A DNA stretch of 64,000 nt, taken from contig JAFRSD010000012.1 of the NCBI GenBank assembly GCA_017427775.1, positions 41,761-105,760 on the forward strand. Reading direction: 5' to 3'. Each line of letters starts with the position of its first letter. Position 1 is the first letter of the stretch. The stretch is from Lachnospiraceae bacterium (GTDB lineage: Bacteria; Bacillota; Clostridia; Lachnospirales; Lachnospiraceae). The translations under genes and the position numbers were made by a program. Under the pieces are notes generated by a model. That model was not told the DNA's origin, did no database searches, and was given only the letters and a program-made list of their open reading frames with translations. Below are positions 1-9,235 of the stretch, one piece after another.

Positions 1-1547
1 GTCGTCTTTACATATCCTGCAAGAAGAACCTTCTCCGTCAGCGCCTCCGCGCCCTGCCTCAGCAGTGATGCTATTTCGGAGAAGCGGAATTCTTTTATGG
101 CTTTCCAAAAGTTCGTTTCCCCGACTCCTCCGATATTGTCAAAGGAAAGGTCGAACAGGTCAAAAGCGTCCAGTCCGAACGTGTTCGACGGAAGCTGCCA
201 TGCCGTCATCTTTTTTACTGACATTCCGTCAGAATCAAGAATTCCGGAGGTAAGCCCCTGCAGGAGGATATTCTTGAAACCATTCCATAGACTTTCCTTT
301 ACCGACATGGACTTGCGCATTCCCGTGTAGTGAATCGTAAGACCTTCAAAGGAAAGCTTTTTTGCTTCCTCCTCCGTCCGCTCCAGTTTTTCACGCCAGT
401 TCTCCGTCGTGCTTTCCGCATACTCTTCGAAACAATTCCGGACATTTTTCAGAATATCCCGGTTCTTTTCTACCCGCAGACGCATGGCACGAAAATCATA
501 GAAGTCATTCTTTCCTGCGTATTTCTGCATGGTGTCAATGCTTTCACCGAGTGCTTCCTTCCACTCATCGGACAGCATGCCGTCAGCCTCCTCCAGCTTC
601 TCGCGATACTCCGAAAGTAACGGCTTCAATTCCTCCTGCAAGAGGATCAGCTGGCTCAATATCGAAATCGTCTCTTCATTCTTTTTAATGGTGCGGTCAA
701 GCATCGAACGGATTGTGTCACGCTCCGCAAAACGCCAATCCGTCTGTTCCTCCCCGGACCGGTTCTCCTCATAGTCTTCCCGGTCCTCCCGCAATAACTC
801 TGTCAGCGTCAGTAGGTTATTATATTCCGGAAGCAGATACATAAACATGGCAAAAGAATCCACTGCAACCGATTGACGCGTCGGTTCAAACGCGACAAGC
901 GTTTTCGCGAAGTATCTCTCGGGCTTCACCTTCCCGTCCTGATCACAAACGATTCCTCCGTAATTGGTCGGGATGCCGTCCAATGCCGTGATCAGCTTCA
1001 TGATAAGAAGATCCATCGCCGTCAGTTTTTCTTCGGATTTGGCCTTCTCCTCGAACAGCAGCATTCCCGTTTCCTGTTCTTTTAATATTCCGAGAGTCTC
1101 TAACAGTTCTTCGACAAGGTCTTCTGCCCCGTTCACCGCGCCGGCGGAGATCATCTGATTCCTTACCAGATCCCCATCCAGGTCAAGCATGTGTAGCTGT
1201 TTACTGATATTTATCTCGGTTCCGGAAAATGCGAAGCCGTATCCCGACGAACGGTCCCCGGAATAATCCTCCGGCAGATCGGCCAACGGATTGACGCTTC
1301 CCTTCAAATATGCTTCCAGTGATTTCTTCGCATCCTCCCCGTATATGCCGTATATCCCGTAGCGGTCAAATAACGGCGTATAGTATTGTCCGGCCAGCGA
1401 GTCCATTGCCAGCGAGACCTCTGTCTGCAGCACTGCTGCCGCCGCCTGTTGCCTGGCTGATTCCACACTTACCAGAACAAGCGACAACAGGAGCACCAGT
1501 ACAAAGGAGAACAGCACCGTGACCGCTCCGTTCAGACGCTTCTTCAT
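1..1547 (-). CDS. Tad-locus DUF5702-like membrane protein (C-terminus beyond window)
   Basis: The frame is open from an ATG at 1547 to the window edge, giving about 515 residues, so the C-terminus is missing. The protein starts with a few basic residues and a hydrophobic segment (about residues 8-28). This is followed by a long soluble region rich in Glu, Lys and Leu with probable coiled-coil stretches. One N-terminal anchor with a large exported part, as last visible gene of a Firmicute Tad operon, fits the DUF5702/TadE-TadG-like pseudopilin group. The family name rests on context and general look. The start codon overlaps the pilin stop as ATGA, so translation is probably coupled. The role is inferred to be a minor surface component of the pilus machine. 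Confidence 0.6.
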   Translation of the reverse strand, partial: MKKRLNGAVTVLFSFVLVLLLSLVLVSVESARQQAAAAVLQTEVSLAMDSLAGQYYTPLFDRYGIYGIYGEDAKKSLEAYLKGSVNPLADLPEDYSGDRSSGYGFAFSGTEINISKQLHMLDLDGDLVRNQMISAGAVNGAEDLVEELLETLGILKEQETGMLLFEEKAKSEEKLTAMDLLIMKLITALDGIPTNYGGIVCDQDGKVKPERYFAKTLVAFEPTRQSVAVDSFAMFMYLLPEYNNLLTLTELLREDREDYEENRSGEEQTDWRFAERDTIRSMLDRTIKKNEETISILSQLILLQEELKPLLSEYREKLEEADGMLSDEWKEALGESIDTMQKYAGKNDFYDFRAMRLRVEKNRDILKNVRNCFEEYAESTTENWREKLERTEEEAKKLSFEGLTIHYTGMRKSMSVKESLWNGFKNILLQGLTSGILDSDGMSVKKMTAWQLPSNTFGLDAFDLFDLSFDNIGGVGETNFWKAIKEFRFSEIASLLRQGAEALTEKVLLAGYVKT

Positions 1548-1741
1548 CGCAGGATTGCGCCGGAATCCGATTTGATGGAATCAAATGCACTGTTGATAAT
1601 GGATGTGATCTCGTTCTTAAATATGAGGACCAATCCGATAACAATCACCAGTATCAAAATTATCTCGACAACTCCAATACCGCTCTGGTCTTCCATGAGA
1701 CCTTTGAACGTGTCTTTTATCTTCTGCAGTCTCTTTTTCAT
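1544..1741 (-). CDS. Flp1-like type IVb pilin
   Basis: A 65-residue protein with the plan of a small Flp pilin: a short basic leader, a prepilin-peptidase site (QSG cut before IGVVE, Glu at +5 of the mature protein, about residues 21-26), then an unbroken hydrophobic helix (about 25-45) and a short polar tail. It should be the major subunit of the thin adhesive Tad/Flp pilus, inserted in the membrane, cleaved and assembled by the TadA-TadB-TadC machine encoded just upstream. No prepilin peptidase gene is visible here, so it must lie elsewhere or past the left edge. The stop overlaps the next start. Confidence 0.85.
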   Translation of the reverse strand: MKKRLQKIKDTFKGLMEDQSGIGVVEIILILVIVIGLVLIFKNEITSIINSAFDSIKSDSGAILR

Positions 1742-1760
1742 AATGTGTTCCTTTCCCCGG

Positions 1761-3212
1761 CTAGAAACTCATAAAAGCCGGAATCATAATGATCGCGAGG
1801 ATAAGGACCAGAATACCGGCCATCGGGACAAGCAGTTTCGTTCCTGCCTCCTCGCCGCTTTGCTTGACCCGCTCTCTGCGGTCGGCAAAAGCCTCCGCCG
1901 CCTCTTTTCGAAGTAGCGGCACCAATCCGCCGGTTCCTTTCTTCAGATTCTGGACAAGGACCGACGATAATCTTAAATAACGGATATTTCCGCAGTTCCG
2001 GCCAAACTCCTCATAAGCCGTCTCCTCCGGAACGCCGGCATTAAGCCGGTTTCTTGTATTTCTCATTTCCTCATAAACATATCTTGTCGTATCGTTCTTT
2101 CGGGAAGACATATAATCTTCCGTGATTCTGTCCCAGGCGGATCTTAAAGTAAGACCCGCCTGCATTAACAGTGTGATTTTGCTGACCAGATCAGGATAGT
2201 CTCGCAGTAACTGATCCTCCCGCTCCTTTCGCATCTGTTTCTCCTCGGACACCCACTTTGCTGAAATTCCGATCAGAAACACGATCAGGAGACCCGCGAA
2301 AAGCCATGGTGTTCTGCTCTTCTTTTTATAAAATGTGATCGGGGATTCCCCCATGTCGGTCGGCAACTCCATGGTTGCTTCGTAAATCTGGTCTGCGTCG
2401 CTTTTCGCCAGTTGTTCCTGCAGCATCTCGCCGATGTCCGTCACTCCGTTCTCTTTAACCACCCGGATCGGAATATCGAAGAATTCCGTTAACTCCCTAT
2501 ACTTTAAGCGTGCGGTCACGGTAACAACATGTCCCTCCGCCGGCACATTCGCAGGGTATACCCTTCCGTCATGGTCTACAATCCGGTAGTCAGAGGACAT
2601 CCATATCAGGTCCACATTGGTTCCGGGCAGTTTCTTCGGCAGACTCAGCCGCGAACTCACCTCATCCGGACCCGGATTCTGTCCGAGTATTTCATCCGGC
2701 AGTGTCAGCTTTGCCTTCTCCCAGGCAGTACGAATCTCACTCTCCGTGAGTGTTCTTTCCCGAACCGGAAGATCCATTTCATACTCTTCGTCCTGATATA
2801 CTGCTTTCAGATGATATATTTCGGTTCCGCTTCCGGGTCTTTGAAAGGCTTCCACTCTCACATCGGAAAATGTGCCTCGCACCGCCATCAGCAGCATCAA
2901 GCCGCCGAATCCCGCCAACAGTCCGAAGACTGCCAGACCCTGTCTGCATTCCCTGCAAAGCCTTCGAAACATCGGATTCTCATTCACATACATGGAACGA
3001 TAGAATTGCTCTTCCCGCTTCTGTAACTGGACTTTCCGAAGAAAACGTCTCTTCCACAGACAAAGCAGATAGCCCCCACCCAGATATCCTGCCTTCGCGT
3101 CCCGAAGCACTTCCCAGTCCCGGTTGCCCCTCCGAAGCAGGACGGCATATCCGGCAAGAATAAATGAAACTCCGAGACACGCGGTTAAGGCTGCTGTCAG
3201 GATAACTGTCAT
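1761..3212 (-). CDS. tadC: TadC-like type II secretion F-domain protein with an extracytoplasmic insert
   Basis: A 483-residue inner-membrane platform protein of the Tad pilus. The C-terminal half (about 335-445) has the helical GspF/T2SSF layout and ends in a hydrophobic segment (about 461-483). The N-terminal half is unusual: hydrophobic stretches at about 1-25 and 93-112, then roughly 190 residues of beta-rich polar sequence, then another membrane segment (about 303-322). A classical TadC is closer to 300 residues, so this one carries an added domain probably exposed outside the membrane. It lies 20 bases downstream of tadB and 19 bases upstream of the pilin gene. TadB and TadC are expected to form the pilus base energised by TadA. 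Confidence 0.75.
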   Translation of the reverse strand: MTVILTAALTACLGVSFILAGYAVLLRRGNRDWEVLRDAKAGYLGGGYLLCLWKRRFLRKVQLQKREEQFYRSMYVNENPMFRRLCRECRQGLAVFGLLAGFGGLMLLMAVRGTFSDVRVEAFQRPGSGTEIYHLKAVYQDEEYEMDLPVRERTLTESEIRTAWEKAKLTLPDEILGQNPGPDEVSSRLSLPKKLPGTNVDLIWMSSDYRIVDHDGRVYPANVPAEGHVVTVTARLKYRELTEFFDIPIRVVKENGVTDIGEMLQEQLAKSDADQIYEATMELPTDMGESPITFYKKKSRTPWLFAGLLIVFLIGISAKWVSEEKQMRKEREDQLLRDYPDLVSKITLLMQAGLTLRSAWDRITEDYMSSRKNDTTRYVYEEMRNTRNRLNAGVPEETAYEEFGRNCGNIRYLRLSSVLVQNLKKGTGGLVPLLRKEAAEAFADRRERVKQSGEEAGTKLLVPMAGILVLILAIIMIPAFMSF

Positions 3213-3232
3213 AAATCAGCACTCCCTCCTCC

Positions 3233-3946
3233 CTAAAATGATATTTCCGCTATCTTCTCCGCGTAACGACAGCAGAACAGATAGCAAATATAAACAACCA
3301 GCATGATCAATCTGCCGATTATTCCCTCATACAACGGCTCAAGAAAGGCCGGCGCAAATAATCCGAAATAAGCAAGTATGGCGAACGGCATCCATTTCAT
3401 GATCGTCACTTCCAGCTGTTTCGCCAAAAGCACGGTCTGAATCTCCCGGACAACCTCCTGCTTTCGATACAGCGTATCATTGACCGACCGGATGACATAA
3501 ACCAGATCCCCGCCCGAGCGGTTCGCGATGGCGAAGACTACGGAGAAACTCCGTATGTCTTCCACCCCGCTTTGCTCTCCGAATTCGCGGATAACCGTCT
3601 CCGCGTCTTCGCCGTTTTTGAGCCTGTGGCTCATTCGCCGGAATGCCACCGCAATCGGGGCATTCTCGTCAAACATTACACGTAGGTCCGAAACAGCATT
3701 GTTTACGCTGTTCTCAATGCTGTATCCCGCTTCCAGCGACGAAAGCATACATTGCAGTCCGTCCCGGAATTGGGACGCGAGCAGCTGCCGGCGGCGGACC
3801 TCCACCGCTTTCCGGTCTTGGTGAAGGCGGTACAGAAAATAAGGACCCAGCCAAAGAATGCACCAAGGCGTCCGAAAGAACAGAAAACCGGAAGCCGTTA
3901 TAAAAAGTAGGTTTATTACTATTATTCTCAGATAATCGGTAAACAT
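3233..3946 (-). CDS. tadB: TadB-like type II secretion F-domain protein
   Basis: A 237-residue inner-membrane protein with an N-terminal hydrophobic region (about 8-35), a cytoplasmic helical T2SSF domain (about 60-175) and two C-terminal membrane helices (about 182-197 and 211-226). It contains the ENSVNNA and NRSGGDL type segments seen in GspF/TadB proteins. It should pair with TadC as the platform on which TadA acts. The start is ATG 3946, with a GGGAGG element 4-5 bases upstream. It overlaps the end of tadA by 19 bases, which argues for translational coupling. Confidence 0.8.
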   Translation of the reverse strand: MFTDYLRIIVINLLFITASGFLFFRTPWCILWLGPYFLYRLHQDRKAVEVRRRQLLASQFRDGLQCMLSSLEAGYSIENSVNNAVSDLRVMFDENAPIAVAFRRMSHRLKNGEDAETVIREFGEQSGVEDIRSFSVVFAIANRSGGDLVYVIRSVNDTLYRKQEVVREIQTVLLAKQLEVTIMKWMPFAILAYFGLFAPAFLEPLYEGIIGRLIMLVVYICYLFCCRYAEKIAEISF

Positions 3947-5172
3947 TCTCCCTCCCCGGCGGCAAGCAGTTTGCCGCGTCTTACGAGTTTTCTCCCAAGG
4001 TGCTGAAGTTTGCCGATGATCCTTCCGTTCTCATCTTCCCCTTCCTCGCGGAACCGGAACAAAGGACTCAGTTCGATCTCCCCGTTCACACACGCCGTTA
4101 CCTCAACAATTTCCGTCACGCGGCGCGTCTTATCCCGCAAGCGGGAAAGCTGAATGATAATATCAATCGCCGAAGCAATCTGTTTCCTGATTGCCAGCAG
4201 CGGTATTTCCTCGCCCAGCAATACCATCGTCTCAATTCTTGAAAGCATGTCCGCAGGGGAATTCGCGTGTCCCGTGCTCATACCGTTATGTCCCGTATTA
4301 AGAGACTGCAGCATATCAATGGATGCCGCATCACGTACCTCGCCGACGATTATCCTGCTGGGTCTCATTCGCAGAGAGGTCTTGATCAGATCACGGATCG
4401 TGACAGCATGATTGCCCTCCATATTGGCATTCCGCATCTCCATGCGGACCAGATTCGGGATATTGGAAATCTGAAGTTCCGCCGAATCTTCTATCGTGAT
4501 GATCCGCTCCGTCGGAGGAATATAATCGGAGAGCACATTCAAAAAAGTTGTCTTCCCGACTCCGGTCCCGCCAGACACAAATATGTTATAACCGGCCCGC
4601 ACAAGTACTTTGAGGTATTCCGCCGCCTCGACGGTAATGGATTCCATCTCGATCAGGCGGTCCATGGTGATCCGGTCCTTCGGAAACTTCCGGATTGTCA
4701 GCGCCGGACCCGACAGGGATACCGGCGGGAGAACGGCATTTACTCTCGAACCGTCATCGAGCCTTGCATCCACGATCGGATTAGCTTCATTTACGACACG
4801 ATTCACGCCTGCCGCTATCTTCTGAATAACATCCTCTAACCGCTTTCGGTCAAAGAAGTGCCTATCGCTCTGATAGAGACTTCCCTCTTTCTCGAAGAAG
4901 ATGCCCTCCGGGCCGTTTACCATGATTTCGGTGATGGCAGGATCCTCCATAAGATCCTGCAGGACATCCAAACCTCGCAACGAATCAAAAACATCCTTCT
5001 TCGTCTCGCGTCTCTCTCGCACGCTGAGCCGTTCGCCGCCTTCAGCGGAATCCCGGATCACCCGTTCGATCAGCAGTCTCATATCACCGTCACTCAATTC
5101 AACGGATCCGTCCACCTTCTGAAGCACGAGCATCCGGAACCGGTTTCTGCGTTCTTCACGCGTTAGTGCCAT
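3928..5172 (-). CDS. tadA: TadA/CpaF pilus assembly ATPase
   Basis: A 414-residue secretion ATPase of the VirB11/CpaF group that powers Flp pilus assembly from the cytoplasm. Visible motifs are the Walker A GGTGVGKTT (about 201-209), an Asp box around IEDSAELQ (about 228), the Walker B IIVGEVRD (about 274-281) and the His box STGHANS (about 299-305). The N-terminal 80-190 region, with VNGPEGI and DDGSRVNAVLPP, is typical of the family. I chose ATG 5172, not the longer frame open to 5280, because a GGAGG sequence sits 8-9 bases before it and the N-terminus MALTREE fits. It overlaps the end of tadZ by 17 bases. Confidence 0.92.
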   Translation of the reverse strand: MALTREERRNRFRMLVLQKVDGSVELSDGDMRLLIERVIRDSAEGGERLSVRERRETKKDVFDSLRGLDVLQDLMEDPAITEIMVNGPEGIFFEKEGSLYQSDRHFFDRKRLEDVIQKIAAGVNRVVNEANPIVDARLDDGSRVNAVLPPVSLSGPALTIRKFPKDRITMDRLIEMESITVEAAEYLKVLVRAGYNIFVSGGTGVGKTTFLNVLSDYIPPTERIITIEDSAELQISNIPNLVRMEMRNANMEGNHAVTIRDLIKTSLRMRPSRIIVGEVRDAASIDMLQSLNTGHNGMSTGHANSPADMLSRIETMVLLGEEIPLLAIRKQIASAIDIIIQLSRLRDKTRRVTEIVEVTACVNGEIELSPLFRFREEGEDENGRIIGKLQHLGRKLVRRGKLLAAGEGECLPII

Positions 5173-6043
5173 CCGCCTTTTCCTCCGTAAAATCCCCCAC
5201 CGGACGCAGGCGGTCACGGAAACCTCCGTATTCCGCCTGCCGCTCCAGTGCACGCAGCTTCTCTTTATTTCTCCCCCCACATGACCAGATCACGTCGCAC
5301 CGCGTAAGCAGTTCCTCCGTTCCTCCGGTTCCGAAATCGATGATCAGATTCCGGTATTCCTTCTCCCTGAGTCCGGTAAGAAAAGCCTTCGCCTCTTCTT
5401 CTCCGAACAGGGATGCATCATCCATTCTGCGTACGCCGGAGAATACCGTAAGTGCTCCAATCGGCTTTGAGCAGTATTTCATATGATCCGTCCAGGATTT
5501 TCCATATTCCTGAAGCAAATACACCAGTTCACTGACGCCGCCGTCCTGCTCCGGCAATTCCGCAATCCCGGGCGTCCGGTTCATACTGAGAAAGGCCGTC
5601 TTTCCGGCGGCTGCCATTAGAACCGCTTTCCGATACGCTTCCGTGGTGCAACCGCACCCGCCCTCCGCTGCGGCAAAACCCAGTACCTTGAGTGCCTGTT
5701 CTCCGGTGTCCCGTACGGCTGGTCCGTCCGGACCGTCGCATGCCTGCTGCACGCGCTCGGCTATGGCAGAGATTGTGCTGTACATAAATACCTCATCCGC
5801 TTTGCACTCCTTGCGGTCCGAAAGCCACAAAACCGTGCTTCCTTCCCATCGGCCGGCAAATGCGGAACGATTCTCCTCGGGTACCTGCGCAAGCACTGCC
5901 GTCACGCCTCCCCTTCCCGCCCGGATTTCCTCTTCATTCTCATATCCCGCAACTGTCCATTCTCTCGAAAAATACTTCGGGAATACATCCATCAGCTGCT
6001 TTAAGTACGAAATATTCTGACAAATCACAACCAGTTTTTTCAT
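5156..6043 (-). CDS. tadZ: TadZ/CpaE-like protein with degenerate P-loop
   Basis: A 295-residue protein placed first in the Tad operon, as TadZ/CpaE often is. The N-terminal part (about 1-105) looks like a receiver-type alpha/beta fold. The second half resembles a MinD/ParA ATPase, but the P-loop reads AEGGCGCTT (about 126-134) where an active one has KGGVGKTT, so the phosphate-binding Lys is missing. Later LIIDFGTG matches the Walker B-like strand. TadZ proteins localise the pilus machine at the pole and can be weak or dead ATPases. Function is assigned from fold and gene order. The start is ATG 6043. Confidence 0.72.
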   Translation of the reverse strand: MKKLVVICQNISYLKQLMDVFPKYFSREWTVAGYENEEEIRAGRGGVTAVLAQVPEENRSAFAGRWEGSTVLWLSDRKECKADEVFMYSTISAIAERVQQACDGPDGPAVRDTGEQALKVLGFAAAEGGCGCTTEAYRKAVLMAAAGKTAFLSMNRTPGIAELPEQDGGVSELVYLLQEYGKSWTDHMKYCSKPIGALTVFSGVRRMDDASLFGEEEAKAFLTGLREKEYRNLIIDFGTGGTEELLTRCDVIWSCGGRNKEKLRALERQAEYGGFRDRLRPVGDFTEEKADGTNA

Positions 6044-6075
6044 CGCTTTTCACGCCCCTTCCCTTTGGTGGCGCC

Positions 6076-6105
6076 ATGATACTTCGCCCCAATACGAAAA
6101 GTCAA
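6076..6105 (-). promoter_or_regulatory. Predicted sigma-A promoter of the Tad operon
   Basis: On the minus strand, a TTGACT -35 box (6105-6100) is separated by 18 bases from a TATCAT -10 box (6081-6076). It lies about 35 bases upstream of the tadZ start. The match is good, but the promoter is only predicted. Confidence 0.5.
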
Positions 6106-6213
6106 CGAAAAAATCGCTCCGCAACGCATTTTCTACACGCTCGAAGCCTTCCGCCGATTTCTCCGTCATTTTGCATAAGAGAAATTGCACAAAGGCTTTC
6201 AAAGCACCCGAAA

Positions 6214-6250
6214 AAGGTGCACAAAACAGTTTCCCGTTTTTGTGCACCTT
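6214..6250. repeat. 13-bp perfect inverted repeat in the divergent tadZ/surface-protein intergenic region
   Basis: AAGGTGCACAAAA at 6214-6226 is matched by its exact reverse complement at 6238-6250, with an 11-base centre. It lies between the tad promoter and the plus-strand promoter at about 6325. A regulator-binding dyad or an RNA hairpin are both possible. It is not followed by a convincing T-run in either direction, so I do not call it a terminator. Confidence 0.5.
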
Positions 6251-6321
6251 GTCCGAAAAGTCCGCCGAACATAAATTATAAGAAAAATCAGACAATTCCG
6301 CTGTCTCCTTTTCCGTCGTTA

Positions 6322-6330
6322 TGCTATAAT
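6322..6330 (+). promoter_or_regulatory. Predicted extended -10 promoter for the 6372 surface-protein operon
   Basis: TGCTATAAT is a consensus extended -10 element about 42 bases before the ATG at 6372. The -35 region is weak. It probably drives the secreted protein, moxR, DUF58 and transglutaminase genes. Confidence 0.45.
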
Positions 6331-6371
6331 AAACTAACATACATCCTTTATACGGAGGCGGGATCGTTGAA

Positions 6372-8305
6372 ATGAAAAAGAATATGTTACTGCTGCTTAT
6401 CCTGATTCTGGTTGCCGCTTCGGCCGTATTTTGCAGAACGTGCCATGCGGAAGGAGAAGACGAATGTAAAATAACCGTGGAGGGAGGCTACGCAAGCGAG
6501 CCTACTTCCTATGGAAACGTGGATTATTGCTGGGATTTGCCGAAGGATCAGCGAATCGTCAGTGTTACGCTCAGAAAAAAAACTTACAAAGGCACGTACA
6601 GGGAAGAAACCCGTGCTTGGAACGCTATCGCTTACAAGGGCGAAACCCCAGATGGCAGGATTACCTGGCAAAGCCGCGATGTCATCAGCGACGACGTCAC
6701 GGAATGTACCGTTACAGCGGTTATCGAAACCCGCCCGACTATGTCGCCGATTGTTTTCGATCTGCAGAAAGGTGCCTGTGTTGCCCCGCAAAATGAGCCG
6801 GAAGGTCTTCTCTATGAGTGGACCCATTATAGTTTGAGCCAGCTCCTTGCGAACAGCGGCCTTAAGCATAATGACCGGGTCTTTCCGTATACCTCTTATG
6901 ACCTTGACGGGGACGGGACCTGGGATGTAGCTCTTTCTTCAACGGGTTATTTCTCGAACAACTACGGCGAAACCGCTTATATTTGCAAAGGCCTTCTGAT
7001 CCCGCTTCCGGGACGGAGCGTTTCGGGCAGCACGACGGTCAGCCTGAAGTTAAATCCGAATCGATTTTTAGACTGGTACTATCAATACGGGGACGCGGTT
7101 CCGGTTACCTTCCTGTTCGGCGAAGCAGAAACCAGACCGGAGTATACGATTACGGTTTCCGGCGGGTATGCCGAAAGCTCCAACGAAGACCGAACCGTCT
7201 TCACGAAAGTTATAAAAGCCGCGCCCGGAACCCCCATACGGCTCACGGGAGATGTTCATGAAGGTGAATATGTTTCCTCCTGGACCGGTGATTACTGGTC
7301 ATTCCTCAGCCAAACGGAGTGTCGGGAATATGCGGGTACCTGGTTTTACATGCCGGCTGCGGATGTCACAATGACTGCAGTTTGCAAAAAGCAGCAGCCA
7401 TGTGCAGTCAGCCTGTCAGGCGGTTATTTCCGCTCCGACGCGAACGCCATGATAAACGGGCGTTCCGTTTGGTTATCCATGACGGATTCCTTTGGCCTCG
7501 ATCCGGAAACTACTTACAGAACCGCAGATGTGGACGGAAACGGGACTCCGGATATTGCCATCGCAAATTTTAACGCTTCGTCAGAAGTCCTTTACGGAGA
7601 GTCGCCTTTCTATATCGTTCCGCTTGGTACGTGCAGCATTACGGACGAATATACCGTTACCGCTCTGAATCGCGGCCCTTATTGGCCGATCACGTTCCGC
7701 TTCGCAAAGGAGCCTCCGGCGCGGGAATATAAACTGACGGTCAGAGGCGGCTATGCGCAGAACCGGCATAATGAAACCGTTTCGCAAACCGTCGCTCCGG
7801 GCACACCGCTCAAAGTTGTCTATGATAATTATGATGACACCTATTATTACAACAGTTACTTTCATGATGATAAGAACTACTTATATCCCGAGGGTCACCC
7901 GAGGAGAAACACCTGACCGTGCCAGGCGAAGACTACGGGCAGCCATTTACCGCCAACTTTGTTATGCCGGCCTTTGATATTACGCTGACTTTTGCGGACT
8001 GGGATGGCGAGGATGATCCCCCGTCCGTGACACCCACACCCAACAATATAACCCCGGCGCCGACCGAGCCGGCCGTATCGCCGACACCGACGGACGTCCC
8101 GACAGTCACAACAGAGGCCACGCCTTCCCCTCTTCCGGCTGACGCGGTAACTCCCGAAGCGGACACGATGGCGGCGGACCGTACCGATTCGGATCAAAAG
8201 AACGGTAATCTGCTGTTATGGCTGCTCATTCCGTGTGCCGCCGTCCTAACCGGACTCGGTGCATTTGCCTTATGGAAACTCGAAAGAAAACGAACAACGA
8301 ATTAG
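6372..8305 (+). pseudogene. Repeat-containing membrane-anchored surface protein, broken by a frameshift near 7871-7916
   Basis: Two adjoining frames belong to one gene. The first (6372-7916, 514 residues) has a signal peptide (about 1-25) and tandem modules marked by VxGGYA motifs and by Asp-rich DLDGDGTWD and DVDGNGTPD segments resembling calcium-binding loops. It ends abruptly at a TGA. The second frame carries the missing end of the last module (ANFVMPAFDITLTF, matching the earlier YMPAADVTMTA), then a Pro/Thr linker, a membrane helix and a basic tail. Restoring one base around 7892-7896 would give one protein of roughly 640 residues. It precedes moxR by 9 bases. Function is unknown. A sequencing error and a true mutation cannot be told apart here. 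Confidence 0.7.
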
Positions 8306-8314
8306 GAGGCTCTT

Positions 8315-9235
8315 ATGATTCAGAAGCTGAAAACGCAGATCAATAAAGTATTCGTCGGCAAAGAAGAGGTTGTTGACCTCGTCCTCTGCTGTCTCCTGGG
8401 CGGCGGACACGTCCTTTTGGAGGATGTGCCGGGTGTCGGAAAGACTACTCTTGCCCGCACGCTTGCGAAGAGCATCAAATGCAGCTTCGGACGGATTCAG
8501 TTCACCCCCGATACGCTTCCGTCCGACGTGGTGGGCGTAACCGTCTACAATATGAAAACATCCAAATTTGATTTCCACGAAGGCGTTATCATGCACCAGA
8601 TCCTTCTCGCAGATGAGATCAACCGTACCTCGCCGAAGACGCAGTCCAGCCTTCTTGAAGCGATGGCAGAAGGTCAGGTAACGGTCGACGGGACACGCTA
8701 TGTTCTGCCTGAACCGTTCCTCGTTATCGCGACGCAGAACCCAATCGAATTTGTCGGCACATATCCGCTCCCCGAGGCGCAGCTTGACCGGTTCATGATG
8801 CGCATCTCCGTCGGCTATCCCGCAAAGGAACAGGAACTCCTGATGGCCCGCAATTTCCTCGCCGGCGCCGAAGCGGAGGATATCGAAAGCGTCTGCACCG
8901 CAGAGGATATTATCAAAATGCGCAAGCAGGTAACCGAAGTACACGTCAGCGAAGGCGTACTCGGATATCTGCAGGAGATTATCGACCTCACGAGACAGGA
9001 TTCCAAACTGATGCTCGGCGCCAGTCCGCGTGCATTGCTTGCCCTTCTGCGCGCTTCGCAGGCCCGCGCCTTCCTTTCCGGCAGGGATTTCCTGAAACCC
9101 GATGATATCCGCGATGTCGCCGTTCCGGTGCTGCATCACCGTATCCTGCTGACCGCCGAAGCACGTATCGGCGGAGAGAGTACCGACAGTATCCTTACTA
9201 CACTGATCCGTCAGGCCAAGATTCCGAAGGAATGA
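8315..9235 (+). CDS. MoxR-family AAA+ ATPase
   Basis: A 306-residue MoxR ATPase with Walker A GVGKTT (about 40-45), Walker B LLADEINR (about 97-104), the sensor region ATQNPIEFVGTYPLPEAQ and the family-typical C-terminal lid. MoxR proteins act as chaperone-like ATPases, usually next to DUF58 and vWA or transglutaminase genes, and help activate or assemble envelope proteins. Here it is followed directly by DUF58 and a transglutaminase, the common cluster. The start is ATG 8315, with an AGGAGG element at the right distance, 9 bases after the preceding surface protein. Confidence 0.9.
   Translation: MIQKLKTQINKVFVGKEEVVDLVLCCLLGGGHVLLEDVPGVGKTTLARTLAKSIKCSFGRIQFTPDTLPSDVVGVTVYNMKTSKFDFHEGVIMHQILLADEINRTSPKTQSSLLEAMAEGQVTVDGTRYVLPEPFLVIATQNPIEFVGTYPLPEAQLDRFMMRISVGYPAKEQELLMARNFLAGAEAEDIESVCTAEDIIKMRKQVTEVHVSEGVLGYLQEIIDLTRQDSKLMLGASPRALLALLRASQARAFLSGRDFLKPDDIRDVAVPVLHHRILLTAEARIGGESTDSILTTLIRQAKIPKE

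Noticed and set aside
6050..6340. A 96-residue minus-strand open frame ending just before tadZ
   Set aside because: It contains the 13-bp inverted repeat and the predicted Tad promoter, shows no recognisable domain and has no convincing ribosome binding site spacing.
7860..7925. Programmed ribosomal frameshift in the surface protein
   Set aside because: No X-XXY-YYZ heptamer or strong downstream structure is visible. A simple one-base change explains the break.
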